Positions 41,236-51,242 are shown, counted from the first letter of the stretch. The stretch: DNA of 64,000 nt from Streptomyces sp. CA-278952 (GCF_028747205.1 NZ_CP112880.1:806001-870000); one strand, 5' to 3'. Program-made: numbers and translations. The notes: generated by a model not told the origin, from the letters alone.

Positions 41236-43683
41236 GTGACGACGTCCATCGAAGGCAGGATCGCCGAGGAGCTCGGCGTACGTGAGCGACAGGTCAGGGC
41301 GGCCGTCGAGCTGCTCGACGGCGGATCGACCGTGCCGTTCATCGCGCGCTACCGCAAGGAGGCGACCGAATCCCTCGACGATGCGCAGTTGCGCACGCTG
41401 GAGGAGCGGCTGCGCTATCTGCGGGAGCTGGAGGAGCGGCGTACGTCGATCCTCGAATCCGTGCGCGAGCAGGGCAAGCTCGACGCCGCGCTGGAGGCGA
41501 GCATCCGGGCCGCCGAGACCAAGGCGCGCCTGGAGGACATCTACCTGCCGTTCAAGCCGAAGCGGCGGACGAAGGCGCAGATCGCCCGGGAAGCGGGGCT
41601 CGAACCGCTGGCGGACGGCCTGCTCGGTGACCCGTCGGTCGATCCGCTCGCGGCGGCCGCCGCGTTCGTGGACGACGGAAAGGGCGTCGCGGACGTGGCG
41701 GCCGCCCTGGACGGCGCCCGGTCGATCCTCACCGAGCGGTTCTCCGAGGACGCCGACCTGACCGGCGAGCTGCGCGAGCGCATGTGGACGCGTGGCCGGC
41801 TGGCGGCGAAGGTGCGCGAGGGCCAGGAGGAGGCGGGCGCCAAGTTCGCCGACTACTTCGCCTTCACGGAGCCGTTCACCGCGCTGCCCTCGCACCGGGT
41901 GCTCGCCATGCTGCGCGGCGAGAAGGAGAACGTCCTCGACCTGGTCCTGGAACCGGAGGAGCCGGAGGCCGCCGAGCGGCCGGGCCCGTCCGCGTACGAG
42001 AACATGATCGCCCGCCGCTTCGAGATCGGCGACCGGGGCCGCCCGGGCGACAAGTGGCTCGGCGACACCGTGCGTTGGGCGTGGCGGACCCGGATCCAGG
42101 TGCACCTGGGCATCGACCTGCGGGCCCGGCTGCGCACGGCGGCGGAGGACGAGGCGGTGCGGGTCTTCGCCTCGAACCTGCGCGATCTGCTGCTCGCCGC
42201 CCCGGCCGGCACCCGGGCCACGCTGGGCCTGGACCCCGGATTCCGTACGGGGGTGAAGGTCGCGGTCGTCGACGCCACCGGCAAGGTGGTGGCCACCGAT
42301 GTGATCCACCCGCACGTGCCCGCGAACAAGTGGGACCAGGCGCTGGCGAAGCTCGCGCACCTCGCGAAGGAGCACGCGGTCGACCTGGTCGCCATCGGCA
42401 ACGGCACGGCGTCCCGTGAGACGGACAAGCTCGCCGGTGAACTGATCGACAAGCACCCGGAGTTGAAGCTCACGAAGGTGATGGTCTCGGAGGCGGGCGC
42501 CTCGGTGTACTCCGCCTCCGCGTTCGCCTCGCAGGAACTGCCCGACATGGACGTGTCGTTGCGCGGCGCCGTCTCCATCGCACGGCGGCTCCAGGACCCG
42601 CTGGCCGAGCTGGTGAAGATCGACCCGAAGTCGATCGGCGTCGGCCAGTACCAGCACGACCTGTCCGAGGTGAAGCTGTCGCGTTCGCTGGACGCGGTCG
42701 TCGAGGACTGTGTCAACGGGGTCGGTGTGGACGTCAACACCGCGTCCGCGCCCCTGCTTTCACGGGTGTCGGGGATCAGCTCGGGGCTCGCCGAGAACAT
42801 CGTCGCCCACCGGGACTCCAACGGGCCCTTCCGGTCGCGCAAGGCCCTCAAGGACGTCGCGCGGCTCGGCCCGAAGGCGTACGAGCAGTGCGCGGGCTTC
42901 CTGCGGATCCGGGACGGCGACGACCGGCTCGACGGCTCCAGCGTGCACCCCGAGGCCTACCCGGTGGTGCGCCGGATGGGGAGGACGGCGGGCGGCGAGG
43001 TGGCCTCGCTGATCGGTAACGCGGAGGCCCTGCGGTCGCTGCGCGCGGCGGACTTCGTGGACGACATGTTCGGGCTGCCGACGGTGACGGACATCCTCAA
43101 GGAGCTGGAGAAGCCGGGGCGCGACCCGCGTCCGGCGTTCCGGACGGCGACCTTCAAGGAGGGCGTCGAGAAGCTCGGCGACCTGGAGCCCGGCATGCTG
43201 CTGGAGGGCGTCGTGACCAACGTGGCCGCGTTCGGCGCGTTCGTCGACGTCGGCGTCCACCAGGACGGTCTGGTGCACGTCTCGGCGCTGTCGAAGACGT
43301 TCGTGAAGGACCCGCGCGACGTCGTGAAGCCCGGGGACATCGTGAAGGTCAAGGTCATGGACGTCGACGTGCCCCGAAAGCGGATCTCGCTGACGCTGCG
43401 GCTGGACGACGAGCCCGGTGCGGGCGGCGGTTCCGGCGGCGGGCAGCAGGGCCGGGGCGAGCGCGGCGGCCGTCCCCCGAAGCAGCGCCAGGGGCAGGGC
43501 CAGGGGCAGCCGTCCGGGGGCGGCCAGGGCCGGCAGGGCAGCGGCGGCCGGGACCGACGCGGTGGTGGCGGTGCGTCCCGGCAGGGCCAGGGGGCCCCGG
43601 CTCCGGCGAACAGCGCCATGGCGGACGCGCTGCGGCGGGCCGGGCTGACCGACCCGAAGCAGGGCGGCGGCCGGGGGCGCTGA
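41236..43683 (+). CDS. tex: Tex-family RNA-binding transcriptional accessory protein
   Basis: An 815-residue Tex protein. An N-terminal helical domain (FIARYRKEATESLDDAQLRTLEERL) is followed by an RNase-H-like YqgF domain (LGLDPGFRTGVKVAVVDATGK), tandem helix-hairpin-helix segments (VDVNTASAPLLSRVSGISSGLAENIV), and an S1 RNA-binding domain (GMLLEGVVTNVAAFGAFVDVGVHQDGLVHVS). The last 95 or so residues are a Gly/Gln/Arg-rich low-complexity tail, common in actinobacterial Tex. GTG 41236 has only a weak GGGA ribosome site. Tex relates to Spt6 and affects transcription elongation and RNA turnover. Confidence 0.93.
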   Translation: MTTSIEGRIAEELGVRERQVRAAVELLDGGSTVPFIARYRKEATESLDDAQLRTLEERLRYLRELEERRTSILESVREQGKLDAALEASIRAAETKARLEDIYLPFKPKRRTKAQIAREAGLEPLADGLLGDPSVDPLAAAAAFVDDGKGVADVAAALDGARSILTERFSEDADLTGELRERMWTRGRLAAKVREGQEEAGAKFADYFAFTEPFTALPSHRVLAMLRGEKENVLDLVLEPEEPEAAERPGPSAYENMIARRFEIGDRGRPGDKWLGDTVRWAWRTRIQVHLGIDLRARLRTAAEDEAVRVFASNLRDLLLAAPAGTRATLGLDPGFRTGVKVAVVDATGKVVATDVIHPHVPANKWDQALAKLAHLAKEHAVDLVAIGNGTASRETDKLAGELIDKHPELKLTKVMVSEAGASVYSASAFASQELPDMDVSLRGAVSIARRLQDPLAELVKIDPKSIGVGQYQHDLSEVKLSRSLDAVVEDCVNGVGVDVNTASAPLLSRVSGISSGLAENIVAHRDSNGPFRSRKALKDVARLGPKAYEQCAGFLRIRDGDDRLDGSSVHPEAYPVVRRMGRTAGGEVASLIGNAEALRSLRAADFVDDMFGLPTVTDILKELEKPGRDPRPAFRTATFKEGVEKLGDLEPGMLLEGVVTNVAAFGAFVDVGVHQDGLVHVSALSKTFVKDPRDVVKPGDIVKVKVMDVDVPRKRISLTLRLDDEPGAGGGSGGGQQGRGERGGRPPKQRQGQGQGQPSGGGQGRQGSGGRDRRGGGGASRQGQGAPAPANSAMADALRRAGLTDPKQGGGRGR

Positions 43684-43696
43684 GACGGACAGAGGC

Positions 43697-43727
43697 GGGG
43701 GCGGGCCGCCGTGTGCGGCCCGCCCCC
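43697..43727. terminator. Bidirectional terminator between tex and the ABC-F gene
   Basis: GGGGGCGGGCCGC at 43697-43709 pairs perfectly with 43715-43727 around a five-base loop. It is between two convergent stops only 60 bases apart, so it can serve both. Confidence 0.8.
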
Positions 43728-43744
43728 CGCCCCCGTGACTCCGC

Positions 43745-45382
43745 TCAGACTTCCTTGACCTGGCCGTCGGCCACCTCGATGCGGCGGGTCGTGCGGACCG
43801 CCTCCAGCATCCGCCGGTCGTGGGTGACCAGCAGCAGGGTGCCCGTGTACGTCTCCAGGGCCGCCTCCAGCTGCTCGATGGCGGGCAGGTCCAGGTGGTT
43901 CGTCGGCTCGTCGAGCACCAGGAGGTTGACGCCCCGGCCCTGGAGCAGGGCGAGGGCGGCGCGGGTGCGCTCGCCGGGGGACAGACTGGTCGCGGGGCGC
44001 ATCACGTGGTCGGCGCGGAGGCCGAACTTGGCGAGCAGGGTGCGGACTTCGGCCGGTTCCGTGTCGGGCACGGCGGCGCAGAACGCGTCCAGCAGCGACT
44101 GCGCGCCGAGGAACAGCTTCCGGGCCTGGTCCACCTCTCCGACGACGACGCCCGAACCGAGCGTGGCGTTCCCGGAGTCCAGCGGCAGTCGCTCCAACAG
44201 GGCGGCCAGCAGGGTGGACTTGCCGGCGCCGTTGGCCCCGGTGATGGCGACCCGGTCCGCCCAGTCGATCTGGAGCGATGCGGGGCCGAAGGAGAAGTCG
44301 CCGCGCACCACGCGGGCGTCGCGCAGGGTCGCGACGACGGATCCGGAGCGCGGGGCGGAGGCGATCTCCATCCGCAGCTCCCACTCCTTGCGCGGCTCCT
44401 CGACGGTGTCGAGGCGTTCGATCATGCGCTGGGTCTGCCGGGCCTTCGCGGCCTGCTTCTCGCTGGCCTCGCTGCGGGCGTTGCGGCCGAGCTTGTCGCC
44501 GTCGGTCGCCTTGCGGCGGGCGTTCTTGACACCCTTGTCCATCCAGGAGCGCTGCATATGGCCGCGCGCTTCGAGGGACGCCTTCTTGTCGGCGTACTCC
44601 TCGAAGCCCTCGCGGGCATGCCGGCGTGCGGTCTCCCGCTCCTCCAGGTAGGCCGCGTAGCCACCGCCGTACAGGTTGATCTGCTGCTGGGCGAGGTCCA
44701 GCTCCAGCACCTTGGTGACCGTGCGCATCAGGAACTCGCGGTCGTGGCTGATGACGACGGTGCCCGCGCGCAGGCCGGACACGAAGCGCTCCAGGCGCTC
44801 CAGGCCGTCGAGGTCGAGGTCGTTGGTGGGCTCGTCTAGCAGGAAGACGTCGTAGCGGGAGAGGAGCAGCGAGGCGAGTCCGGCGCGGGCGGCCTGTCCG
44901 CCGGAGAGCGCGGTCATGGGCCGGTCGAGGCCGACGGTCAGGCCCAGCTCGGCGGCGACCTGCTCGGCCCGCTCCTCCAGGTCCGCGCCGCCGAGGGCGA
45001 GCCAGCGCTCCAGGGACTCGGAGTACGCGTCGTCCGCGCCCGGGGCGCCCGCGACCAGGGCCTCGGTCGCCTCGTCCATCGTGCGCTGGGCGTCGGCGAC
45101 GCCGGTGCGGCGGGCCAGGAACGCGGACACCGTCTCGCCGTCGCGGCGCTCGGGCTCCTGCGGGAGGTGGCCGACGGTGGCGGTGGGCGGGGAGAGCCGC
45201 AGCTCGCCCTCCTCCGGGCGGTCGAGCCCGGCGAGCAGCCGGAGCAGGGAGGATTTACCGGCTCCGTTGACTCCGACGAGACCGATCACGTCCCCCGGGG
45301 CGACGACGAGGTCGAGCCCGGCGAAGAGCGTGCGGTCGCCGTGTCCGGCGGCGAGGTCCTTGGCGACGAGAGTGGCAGTCAT
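43745..45382 (-). CDS. ABC-F family ATPase (ribosome-associated / translation factor type)
   Basis: A 545-residue protein with two ABC ATPase domains and no membrane part. The first Walker A is GVNGAGKSS, its signature is LSGGQAARAGLASLLLS and Walker B is VFLLDEPTNDLD. The second Walker A is GANGAGKST, the signature is LSPGERTRAALALLQ and Walker B is LLVLDEPTNHLD. The long charged linker (about residues 230-320) is the P-site tRNA interaction motif region. ABC-F proteins either protect ribosomes from antibiotics or tune translation; which applies here is not clear. The ATG at 45382 is the family start. Confidence 0.93.
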   Translation of the reverse strand: MTATLVAKDLAAGHGDRTLFAGLDLVVAPGDVIGLVGVNGAGKSSLLRLLAGLDRPEEGELRLSPPTATVGHLPQEPERRDGETVSAFLARRTGVADAQRTMDEATEALVAGAPGADDAYSESLERWLALGGADLEERAEQVAAELGLTVGLDRPMTALSGGQAARAGLASLLLSRYDVFLLDEPTNDLDLDGLERLERFVSGLRAGTVVISHDREFLMRTVTKVLELDLAQQQINLYGGGYAAYLEERETARRHAREGFEEYADKKASLEARGHMQRSWMDKGVKNARRKATDGDKLGRNARSEASEKQAAKARQTQRMIERLDTVEEPRKEWELRMEIASAPRSGSVVATLRDARVVRGDFSFGPASLQIDWADRVAITGANGAGKSTLLAALLERLPLDSGNATLGSGVVVGEVDQARKLFLGAQSLLDAFCAAVPDTEPAEVRTLLAKFGLRADHVMRPATSLSPGERTRAALALLQGRGVNLLVLDEPTNHLDLPAIEQLEAALETYTGTLLLVTHDRRMLEAVRTTRRIEVADGQVKEV

Positions 45383-45512
45383 CAGGGTGCCGATCCTAGT
45401 CTCCGGCACTCCATGCCCGTCGCCCTGTGCCCCTGGCCTCCGGATTCGGGCTTCCGTTAGCGTCCACGCAGCGACCGGGTGCACCGGTGGCACTGTGACA
45501 GGAGTGACCGTG

Positions 45513-46436
45513 ATGGCGGATGTGATCGTGGTGGGCGGCGGGGTCGTCGGTCTGACCACCGCCGTGACGCTGGCGGAGCGCGGGCTGCGGGTGCGGGTCT
45601 GGTCGCGCGATCCGGCCGGGGCGACGACGTCGGCGGTGGCGGGGGCCCTGTGGTGGCCGTACCGGATCGAGCCGGCGGAGCGGGTGGGCGACTGGTCGCT
45701 GGCGACGCTGGCGGTCTACGAGGAGCTGTCGGGCGCCCCGGAGGAGACCGGCGTACGGCGGGTGGCGGGGCTGCACGGCGGGGAGCGGCTCGGCGCGCTG
45801 GGCGACTGGTCGGCCGGGCTGAAGGACGCCGTGGAGCTGCCCGAAGGGCTGCGGGTGACCTTGCCGCTGCTGGACATGCCCGTCCATCTGGCGTGGCTGG
45901 AGCGGCGGCTCGCGGCCGCGGGCGGCACGGTGGAGCGGCGGGCGGTGACGGGGTTCGGCGAGGCGGCGGAGCGGAGCCCGGTGGTGGTGAACTGCACGGG
46001 GCTCGGGGCGCGCGCGCTGGTGCCCGACGCCGGGGTGCGGCCGGTGCGCGGGCAGTTGGTCGCGGTGGAGAACCCGGGGATCGAGGAGTGGTACACCGAG
46101 GCGGATCCGGCGTCGGCCGCGACGACGTACTTCTTCCCGCAGCCGGGCCGGCTGGTGCTGGGCGGTACGGCCGAGGTGGACGATCCGCGCACGGAGCCCG
46201 ACCCGGGGACGGCGCGGGAGATCGTGGCGCGGTGTGCGCGGATCCGGCCGGAGATCGCCGGCGCCCGGGTGCTCGGGCACCGGGTGGGGCTGCGCCCGGC
46301 GCGGGAGGCCGGGGTACGGATCGAGGCGGAGGCGCTGCCGGGCGGCGGTCTGCTGGTGCACAACTACGGGCACGGCGGCGCGGGCGTGACCGTGGCCTGG
46401 GGGTGCGCGCGGGCGGCGGCGGCGCTGGTGGGCTGA
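45513..46436 (+). CDS. FAD-dependent oxidoreductase, D-amino-acid-oxidase-like
   Basis: A 307-residue flavoprotein of the DAO family. The FAD-binding motif VIVVGGGVVGLTTAVTLAERG is at the start, and AVAGALWWPYRIEP and VVVNCTGLGARALVPD fit D-amino-acid oxidase. The substrate-pocket regions HRVGLRPAR and VHNYGHGGAGVTVAWG are the conserved C-terminal block of this family, including the Arg that holds the substrate carboxylate. ATG 45513 follows AGGAG with eight-base spacing; GTG codons just upstream are alternatives. It is divergent from the ABC-F gene. Confidence 0.9.
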   Translation: MADVIVVGGGVVGLTTAVTLAERGLRVRVWSRDPAGATTSAVAGALWWPYRIEPAERVGDWSLATLAVYEELSGAPEETGVRRVAGLHGGERLGALGDWSAGLKDAVELPEGLRVTLPLLDMPVHLAWLERRLAAAGGTVERRAVTGFGEAAERSPVVVNCTGLGARALVPDAGVRPVRGQLVAVENPGIEEWYTEADPASAATTYFFPQPGRLVLGGTAEVDDPRTEPDPGTAREIVARCARIRPEIAGARVLGHRVGLRPAREAGVRIEAEALPGGGLLVHNYGHGGAGVTVAWGCARAAAALVG

Positions 46437-46601
46437 CCGGGGCCCGCCGGACACGGGTCCGCAGGGTGGTGCGCGCGGGCCGGCCGGGAGTGGGGCCGTG
46501 CGGGGGCACGAGCATGACCTGCCGGGTGCGGGCCCGCCCGGTGGTGCGTGGACCACGACGTACCGGAGCCCGGAGCCCGCACGGTGGCGCGGGGGACACG
46601 A

Positions 46602-46646
46602 CGTACCGGAGCCCGCGGCCTGTAGGCAGTCGCGGGCTCCGGTACG
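46602..46646. terminator. Inverted repeat between the DAO-like and BCCT genes
   Basis: CGTACCGGAGCCCGCG at 46602-46617 pairs with its exact complement at 46631-46646 around a 13-base loop. The left arm also repeats, in part, an upstream GACGTACCGGAGCCCG at about 46557-46572. Both genes point toward it, so it is likely a shared terminator. Confidence 0.7.
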
Positions 46647-46666
46647 GATACGGATACGGATACGGA
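46643..46666. repeat. Four tandem TACGGA hexamers
   Basis: TACGGA is repeated four times without interruption at 46643-46666, overlapping the end of the right arm of the preceding hairpin and ending 14 bases before the BCCT gene stop. Confidence 0.85.
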
Positions 46667-46680
46667 CGGGCGGTGCCCGC

Positions 46681-48447
46681 TCAGTCGGAGGGCCGCTTCT
46701 CCGTGGCCGTGGAGCCCGATCCGGTGGTGTCGGGCCTGTGGCGCTCGTCCACGATGGTCGTGGTCCCGGGGCCGATGCGGATCTCGAAGTCGCCGTCGTA
46801 CTTGGCGTGCCCCTCGATCACCGCGGACTCGACCGCCTCCACGCCGAACTCCTGGCGGACGATCTGCGGGTCCTTGCGCAGGTCCCGCATCAGGGCCACG
46901 CACATGCCGATCATGACGAGGGCGAAGGGGGCGGCCACCAGGATGGTGAGGTTCTGCAGCCCTTGGAGCGCGTTCTCCTTGCCGTCGCCGATGAGCAGCA
47001 TGATCGCGGCCACGGCCCCGGTCACGACACCCCAGAAGATCACGACCAGCTTGCTCGGTTCGAGGACGCCCTTCTGGGAGAGGGTGCCCATGACGATGGA
47101 GGCGGCGTCGGCTCCGGAGACGAAGAAGATGCCGACCAGGACCATCACCAGAATGCTCGTGAGCGTGGCGATCGGGAACTCCTGGAGGACGCCGAACAGC
47201 TGCGCCTCCGGGGTGTCGGCGCCACCGAGCTTCCCGGCCTCGTCCAGCTTCATGGCCGAGCCGCCGAAGACGGCGAACCAGATCAGGCTGACGGTGCTGG
47301 GCACCAGGATGACGCCGCCGACGAACTGACGGATCGTGCGGCCGCGGCTGATCCTGGCGATGAACATGCCGACGAAGGGCGTCCAGGAGATCCACCAGGC
47401 CCAGTAGAAGACGGTCCAGCTGCCGAGCCAGTCGGCCACGTCACCGCCGCCGGTCGCCTCGGTGCGTCCGGCGAGCTGCCCCAGGTCGGTGACGTACGCG
47501 CCGAGGGAGGTGGGCACCAGATCGAGCACGAAGATCGTGGGACCGGCGATGAAGACGAACACGATGAGCAGGAGGGCCAGCACCATGTTGATGTTGGACA
47601 GCCACTGGATGCCCTTCTCGACCCCGGAGACCGCGGAGGCGACGAAGGCGACGGTCAGCACGGCGATGACGGTGACGAGAAGTCCGGTGCCCGCCTTCTC
47701 CAGCCAGTCCAGTTCCTGGATGCCGCTGCCGATCTGGAGCGCGCCGAGGCCCAGGGAGGCCGCGGAGCCGAACAGGGTGGCGAAGATGGCCAGGATGTCG
47801 ATGACGCGGCCGACGCCACCGTAGGCATGACGCTTGCCGATCAGCGGTTCGAAGACCGCGCTGATCGTCTGCCGCCTGCGCATCCGGTAGGCGCTGTAGG
47901 CGATGGCGAGCCCGACCACGGCGTAGATGGCCCAGGGGTGCAACGTCCAGTGGAAGAGCGTGGTGGCCATCGCCGTCTGCATGGCCTCGGCCGAGTCGGC
48001 GGGGTCGGTGCCCGGGGGCGGGGTCCGGAAGTGTGCGAGGGGCTCGGCGACGCCCCAGAACATCAGCCCGATGCCCATACCGGCGCTGAACATCATCGCG
48101 ATCCAGGAGATGGTCCGGAACTCCGGCTTCTCACCCTCCTGGCCGAGGCAGATCTTCCCGTACCGGCTGACGGCCAGCCACAGGGCGAAGATGACGAAGG
48201 CGGACGCGGCCAGTATGAAGGCCCAGCCACCGTTGTGGATCAGCCCGGTGAGCAGCTTGCCGGAAACGGTCTCCAGGGAGTCGGTGGCGATCGCGCCCCA
48301 GACGACAAAGGCGAGGGTGAGAACCGCCGTGACTCCGAACACCACCCGGTCGGTGGTCGGGGCCCTGGTACTGAGCGGTTCGGGGGGAAGGTCCGCCGTG
48401 ACCGACAGCCCTTCCCGCCCGTCCGTTGTCTGGTCGTCCTGGGACAC
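46681..48447 (-). CDS. BCCT-family transporter (betaine/choline/carnitine)
   Basis: A 588-residue secondary transporter with about twelve membrane helices. The BCCT fingerprint is in WTVFYWAWWISWTPFVGMFIARISRGRTIRQF, whose Trp residues form the quaternary-amine cage. GMGIGLMFWGVAEPL marks helix 3. An acidic C-terminal tail follows. It imports glycine betaine, choline or a relative for osmoprotection. GTG 48447 is preferred because AAAGG sits eight bases upstream; GTG 48456 is also possible. No betaine biosynthetic gene is adjacent. Confidence 0.93.
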   Translation of the reverse strand: MSQDDQTTDGREGLSVTADLPPEPLSTRAPTTDRVVFGVTAVLTLAFVVWGAIATDSLETVSGKLLTGLIHNGGWAFILAASAFVIFALWLAVSRYGKICLGQEGEKPEFRTISWIAMMFSAGMGIGLMFWGVAEPLAHFRTPPPGTDPADSAEAMQTAMATTLFHWTLHPWAIYAVVGLAIAYSAYRMRRRQTISAVFEPLIGKRHAYGGVGRVIDILAIFATLFGSAASLGLGALQIGSGIQELDWLEKAGTGLLVTVIAVLTVAFVASAVSGVEKGIQWLSNINMVLALLLIVFVFIAGPTIFVLDLVPTSLGAYVTDLGQLAGRTEATGGGDVADWLGSWTVFYWAWWISWTPFVGMFIARISRGRTIRQFVGGVILVPSTVSLIWFAVFGGSAMKLDEAGKLGGADTPEAQLFGVLQEFPIATLTSILVMVLVGIFFVSGADAASIVMGTLSQKGVLEPSKLVVIFWGVVTGAVAAIMLLIGDGKENALQGLQNLTILVAAPFALVMIGMCVALMRDLRKDPQIVRQEFGVEAVESAVIEGHAKYDGDFEIRIGPGTTTIVDERHRPDTTGSGSTATEKRPSD

Positions 48448-48520
48448 TGATGGCACCTTTCACCGAGTCTGAAAAACGCTCTCCGTAGGCAGTACCACAC
48501 CTGCCCAGAATCTCAAGGGA

Positions 48521-49909
48521 TCAACAAGCGGTTCTGGCTTGACCGTCTGTGAGGTGATATGTCGCCCGCTGATCGAGAAGCAGCGGAATCAGGTGTCGAG
48601 CCGACTGGCGCAAGGGCACGAACGCGCCACCCTCCTCCGGTCGGGCCGTGATGCCGTGCAGGGCCAGCTCGTCCTTCACCGCCGCGTACTGGGCCGCGTC
48701 CAGCCGGTAGCCGCACGGCGGGTCGGCGAGGACCTCCGCCGGCTCGGCCGGGTCGTTGTCGGCGCCGCCGAGGTACACGGGTCCCCGGTCGGCGAGGCCG
48801 GTCAGGCGGGCGAGGGCGGTGGCCGTGCGCAGCCGGGCGCGCTGCTCGTCGGTGAAGGCGAAGAGACCGCCGAGCGCCGTCTGCTGGGAGTGGACCCGGC
48901 GCCGGTGGTTGAGCGCCTGATCGGCCTTCTCCGCGTCGCTCAGCGCGTCGAGGCGGGACTCGATGAGCAGGCCGACGGCGTGCTTGAGACCGGAGGCGTT
49001 GCGCAGGATGCGTTCCTGGCCGTCGCCGGCGACCTGTTTGACGGGCTCCCCGGTGGCCGGGTCGGTCCAGATGCCGTAGTGGCCGCTGCTGTAGCCGCCC
49101 GCCGTCGCGGCGGGGCGGACGTACCGCTCGGAGAGGGTGCGCGAGACGTCGTGGATCCGGTCGTCGACGTTGAGATTCCGCGGCCACAGCGCGAACAGGT
49201 CCTTGTCGTAGTACGGCGGGGTCGCACCGTACTCGTGCAAGTCGTAGATCACCTGGGGCCGTTCGTCGCGTACGACGGTGGCGACGGCCCGCGCCTCGGC
49301 GGTCTCCAGGGCGATGTGGTCGCGGTTGACGTCGACCCCGTCGGCGTTGCCGCGGGTGTCGGCGGCGCGTCCGTCGGGGTTGGCCGTGGGCAGCACCAGC
49401 AGGGTCGTACGGGCCAGGAAGGCGCGGGTCGCCCGGTCCTCGGCGAACGCCAGGTCACGGATGGTGGTCAGACAGGCCTCGCGCCCGGCGGGCTCGTCCC
49501 CGTGCTGGCTGCAGATCAGGAGCACCTTGGTGGCGGCCCCGGGGCGTTCCTGGCCGACGCGCACGAGCCGCAGGGGGCGGCCCTGACCGGTCGTTCCGAC
49601 GCGGTCCACGGAGACCCGGTCGCTCCCCCGGTCCACCGCGGCGAGGAAGGCCCGCTCCTCCGCCTCGCCGGTCCAGCGGGCGCCCTCGCTCGTCTCGAAC
49701 CCGGTGCGCGGCGGGCGGTGCGCGGCCTCGGCGGGCGCGATGGCGAACGGGAGGGCCAGCCCGGCGAGTGTCGCCGCGACGGCCGTCCGGCGCATCGCTC
49801 TCGCCCTGCGGCGCGCGGGCGCCGACTGCGGCCGGGCGGGACCGGCGACCGGCGCGAGCCACGGGTGCGGGCTGAGCATGCGGAGCGCACGAGCGATGCG
49901 AGGGGACAT
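48521..49909 (-). CDS. Secreted M14-family zinc carboxypeptidase
   Basis: A 462-residue metallopeptidase. There is a long basic N-terminus and a hydrophobic signal segment ([20 protein letters not shown]), so export is expected. Zinc ligands His and Glu are in [35 protein letters not shown] and YDLHEYGA (third zinc ligand His) are family blocks. The catalytic Glu, normally near the C-terminus, is not obvious to me. ATG 49909 follows GGAGG; starting at an internal ATG (MRRTAVAA) would give a more standard signal peptide. It probably trims peptides outside the cell or in the wall. Confidence 0.87.
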   Translation of the reverse strand: MSPRIARALRMLSPHPWLAPVAGPARPQSAPARRRARAMRRTAVAATLAGLALPFAIAPAEAAHRPPRTGFETSEGARWTGEAEERAFLAAVDRGSDRVSVDRVGTTGQGRPLRLVRVGQERPGAATKVLLICSQHGDEPAGREACLTTIRDLAFAEDRATRAFLARTTLLVLPTANPDGRAADTRGNADGVDVNRDHIALETAEARAVATVVRDERPQVIYDLHEYGATPPYYDKDLFALWPRNLNVDDRIHDVSRTLSERYVRPAATAGGYSSGHYGIWTDPATGEPVKQVAGDGQERILRNASGLKHAVGLLIESRLDALSDAEKADQALNHRRRVHSQQTALGGLFAFTDEQRARLRTATALARLTGLADRGPVYLGGADNDPAEPAEVLADPPCGYRLDAAQYAAVKDELALHGITARPEEGGAFVPLRQSARHLIPLLLDQRATYHLTDGQARTAC

Positions 49910-50017
49910 CAGCGGCCTCCGGAACATGGGGGCGGGCGCCGTGACGCCCGTCCGGCTGTCGGCAATGTGCGGACGTTACCCCGGTCAACTCCTGGGCGAC
50001 AGGGGTTGATCACTGCT

Positions 50018-50053
50018 GTCGTACGTGTCGCACGTGTCGTAAGTGTCGTCCGT
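50018..50053. repeat. Four tandem 9-bp repeats upstream of the M14 gene
   Basis: GTCGTACGT, GTCGCACGT, GTCGTAAGT and GTCGTCCGT follow each other without gaps. The unit GTCGNNNGT is kept while the middle varies. They lie about 110-145 bases upstream of the M14 peptidase start and could be protein-binding half-sites or simple slippage. Confidence 0.65.
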
Positions 50054-50080
50054 GACGACGGAACGGCGATCGTGTGAGAG

Positions 50081-50100
50081 AGGCGCCCGGCAGGGCGCCT
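50081..50100 (-). terminator. Hairpin downstream of the MpaB-type gene
   Basis: AGGCGCCC at 50081-50088 pairs with GGGCGCCT at 50093-50100 around a four-base loop, about 115 bases beyond the stop of the leftward MpaB-type gene. Confidence 0.45.
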
Positions 50101-50216
50101 CCTGCTCCGCCCCGTGCAGAGCCTCATGACGACCGGTCGGAAGATGGGGCCGGCCGGGAGCACGCGGGTCACGACCACCGCTGACCCGTGCCCCGGGGCG
50201 TCAGAGCGGCGGGCGT

Positions 50217-51116
50217 TCAGCCGTTCCGACGCGCCCCGGCGGCGCGGGCGTCCCGTCCCGCCGTACGCGACGCGGCGCGGGCCGCTCGCGCCCGGGGCAG
50301 ATAGCGCAGCCGCTCCGGCAGGACGGGGACGACGACCCGCAGCACCGCGCACATCCGGCGCAGCCGCTTCTCCTGGTCCCGGGTCCACGGCAGGCCGATG
50401 GCCGTGCGGGCGTCGGGCGGCATGAGCCCGATGGTGACGAAGCGGCGGAAGCGGGCCAGCGGCGGAAGCAGCACCGGCCACAGCGCCCGCAGTAGCAGCC
50501 GGAGCGGCCAGGGCCCCCGGTCCGGCGGGGGGACGGACTGGTCGGCGGCGACGAGTTCCCGGACGACGGGGGTCGCCTCGATCTCCCCCGCGAGCATCTT
50601 CTCCCAGTACGGCCAGAAGTCCTCGATGGTCTGGGGCATGTCCCGGTCGTGGATGCCCAGGATCCGGCCGACCTGGAGCCACTCCGCGTACAGGGCGCGC
50701 TCCTGGGCGGGACTCATCGGGCGGATCAGATACCGTGCCGCGTGCTGGTACACGGGGAAGCCGGTGGCGTGCACCCAGGCGTAGTTGGCGGGCGTCAGGG
50801 CGTGGTAGGGACGGCCGCGGGTGTCGGTCCCCTGGATGGTGCGGTGCAGCACCCGCAGCCTGCGGCCCTCCTCCGCAGCCTCCGCGCCGCCGTAGACCCA
50901 GAGCTGGAGCGAGCGCAGCGAGCGTTCACCGCGTCCCCAGGGGTCCGTACGGAAGACGGAGTGCTCGTCGACGCCGGCGCCGACGGCCGGATGGGCGACC
51001 TGGAGGGTGAGGGCGGCGGGCAGCATCAGCAGGGCGCGGATGTCCCCGGACAGGCTCCAGAGCACCCCTCCGGGCGGGGGCGGCTCGGGGTTCCGCGCGT
51101 CGGTGGCGCTGCTCAT
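50217..51116 (-). CDS. MpaB-type oxygenase (DUF2236 family)
   Basis: A 299-residue protein of the DUF2236/MpaB family, whose best-known members are the latex-clearing (rubber oxygenase) proteins and MpaB. Conserved blocks here are LTLQVAHPAVGAGVDEHS (a His that can bind haem), RGRPYHALTPANYAWVHATG, and FWPYWEKML. There is no signal peptide, unlike secreted rubber oxygenases. The ATG at 51116 follows GGAG. The C-terminal tail is rich in Arg and Ala. The natural substrate is unknown. Confidence 0.87.
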   Translation of the reverse strand: MSSATDARNPEPPPPGGVLWSLSGDIRALLMLPAALTLQVAHPAVGAGVDEHSVFRTDPWGRGERSLRSLQLWVYGGAEAAEEGRRLRVLHRTIQGTDTRGRPYHALTPANYAWVHATGFPVYQHAARYLIRPMSPAQERALYAEWLQVGRILGIHDRDMPQTIEDFWPYWEKMLAGEIEATPVVRELVAADQSVPPPDRGPWPLRLLLRALWPVLLPPLARFRRFVTIGLMPPDARTAIGLPWTRDQEKRLRRMCAVLRVVVPVLPERLRYLPRARAARAASRTAGRDARAAGARRNG

Positions 51117-51242
51117 CCGTGCTCCCGCGGTCCCGGCGGGCCTGCCGTGCGCTGCCCGTGCCCTGTTCCTCTCCTCCATGATCCCTCGCCCCCGGGGAAC
51201 CCCGAACCCCTGGGGCGGGGTCGGGAGCCGCCGACGGGCCGG

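Larger units (their letters stand above)
49910..50216. other. Intergenic region with repeats between the M14 and MpaB genes
   Basis: These 307 bases hold the short tandem repeats at 50018-50053, a hairpin at 50081-50100 and the upstream region of the M14 gene. I see no convincing reading frame in it. Confidence 0.5.

Noticed and set aside
43420..43680. Separate small gene in the repetitive end of tex
   Set aside because: The Gly/Gln/Arg-rich tail is in frame with tex and is common in actinobacterial Tex proteins.
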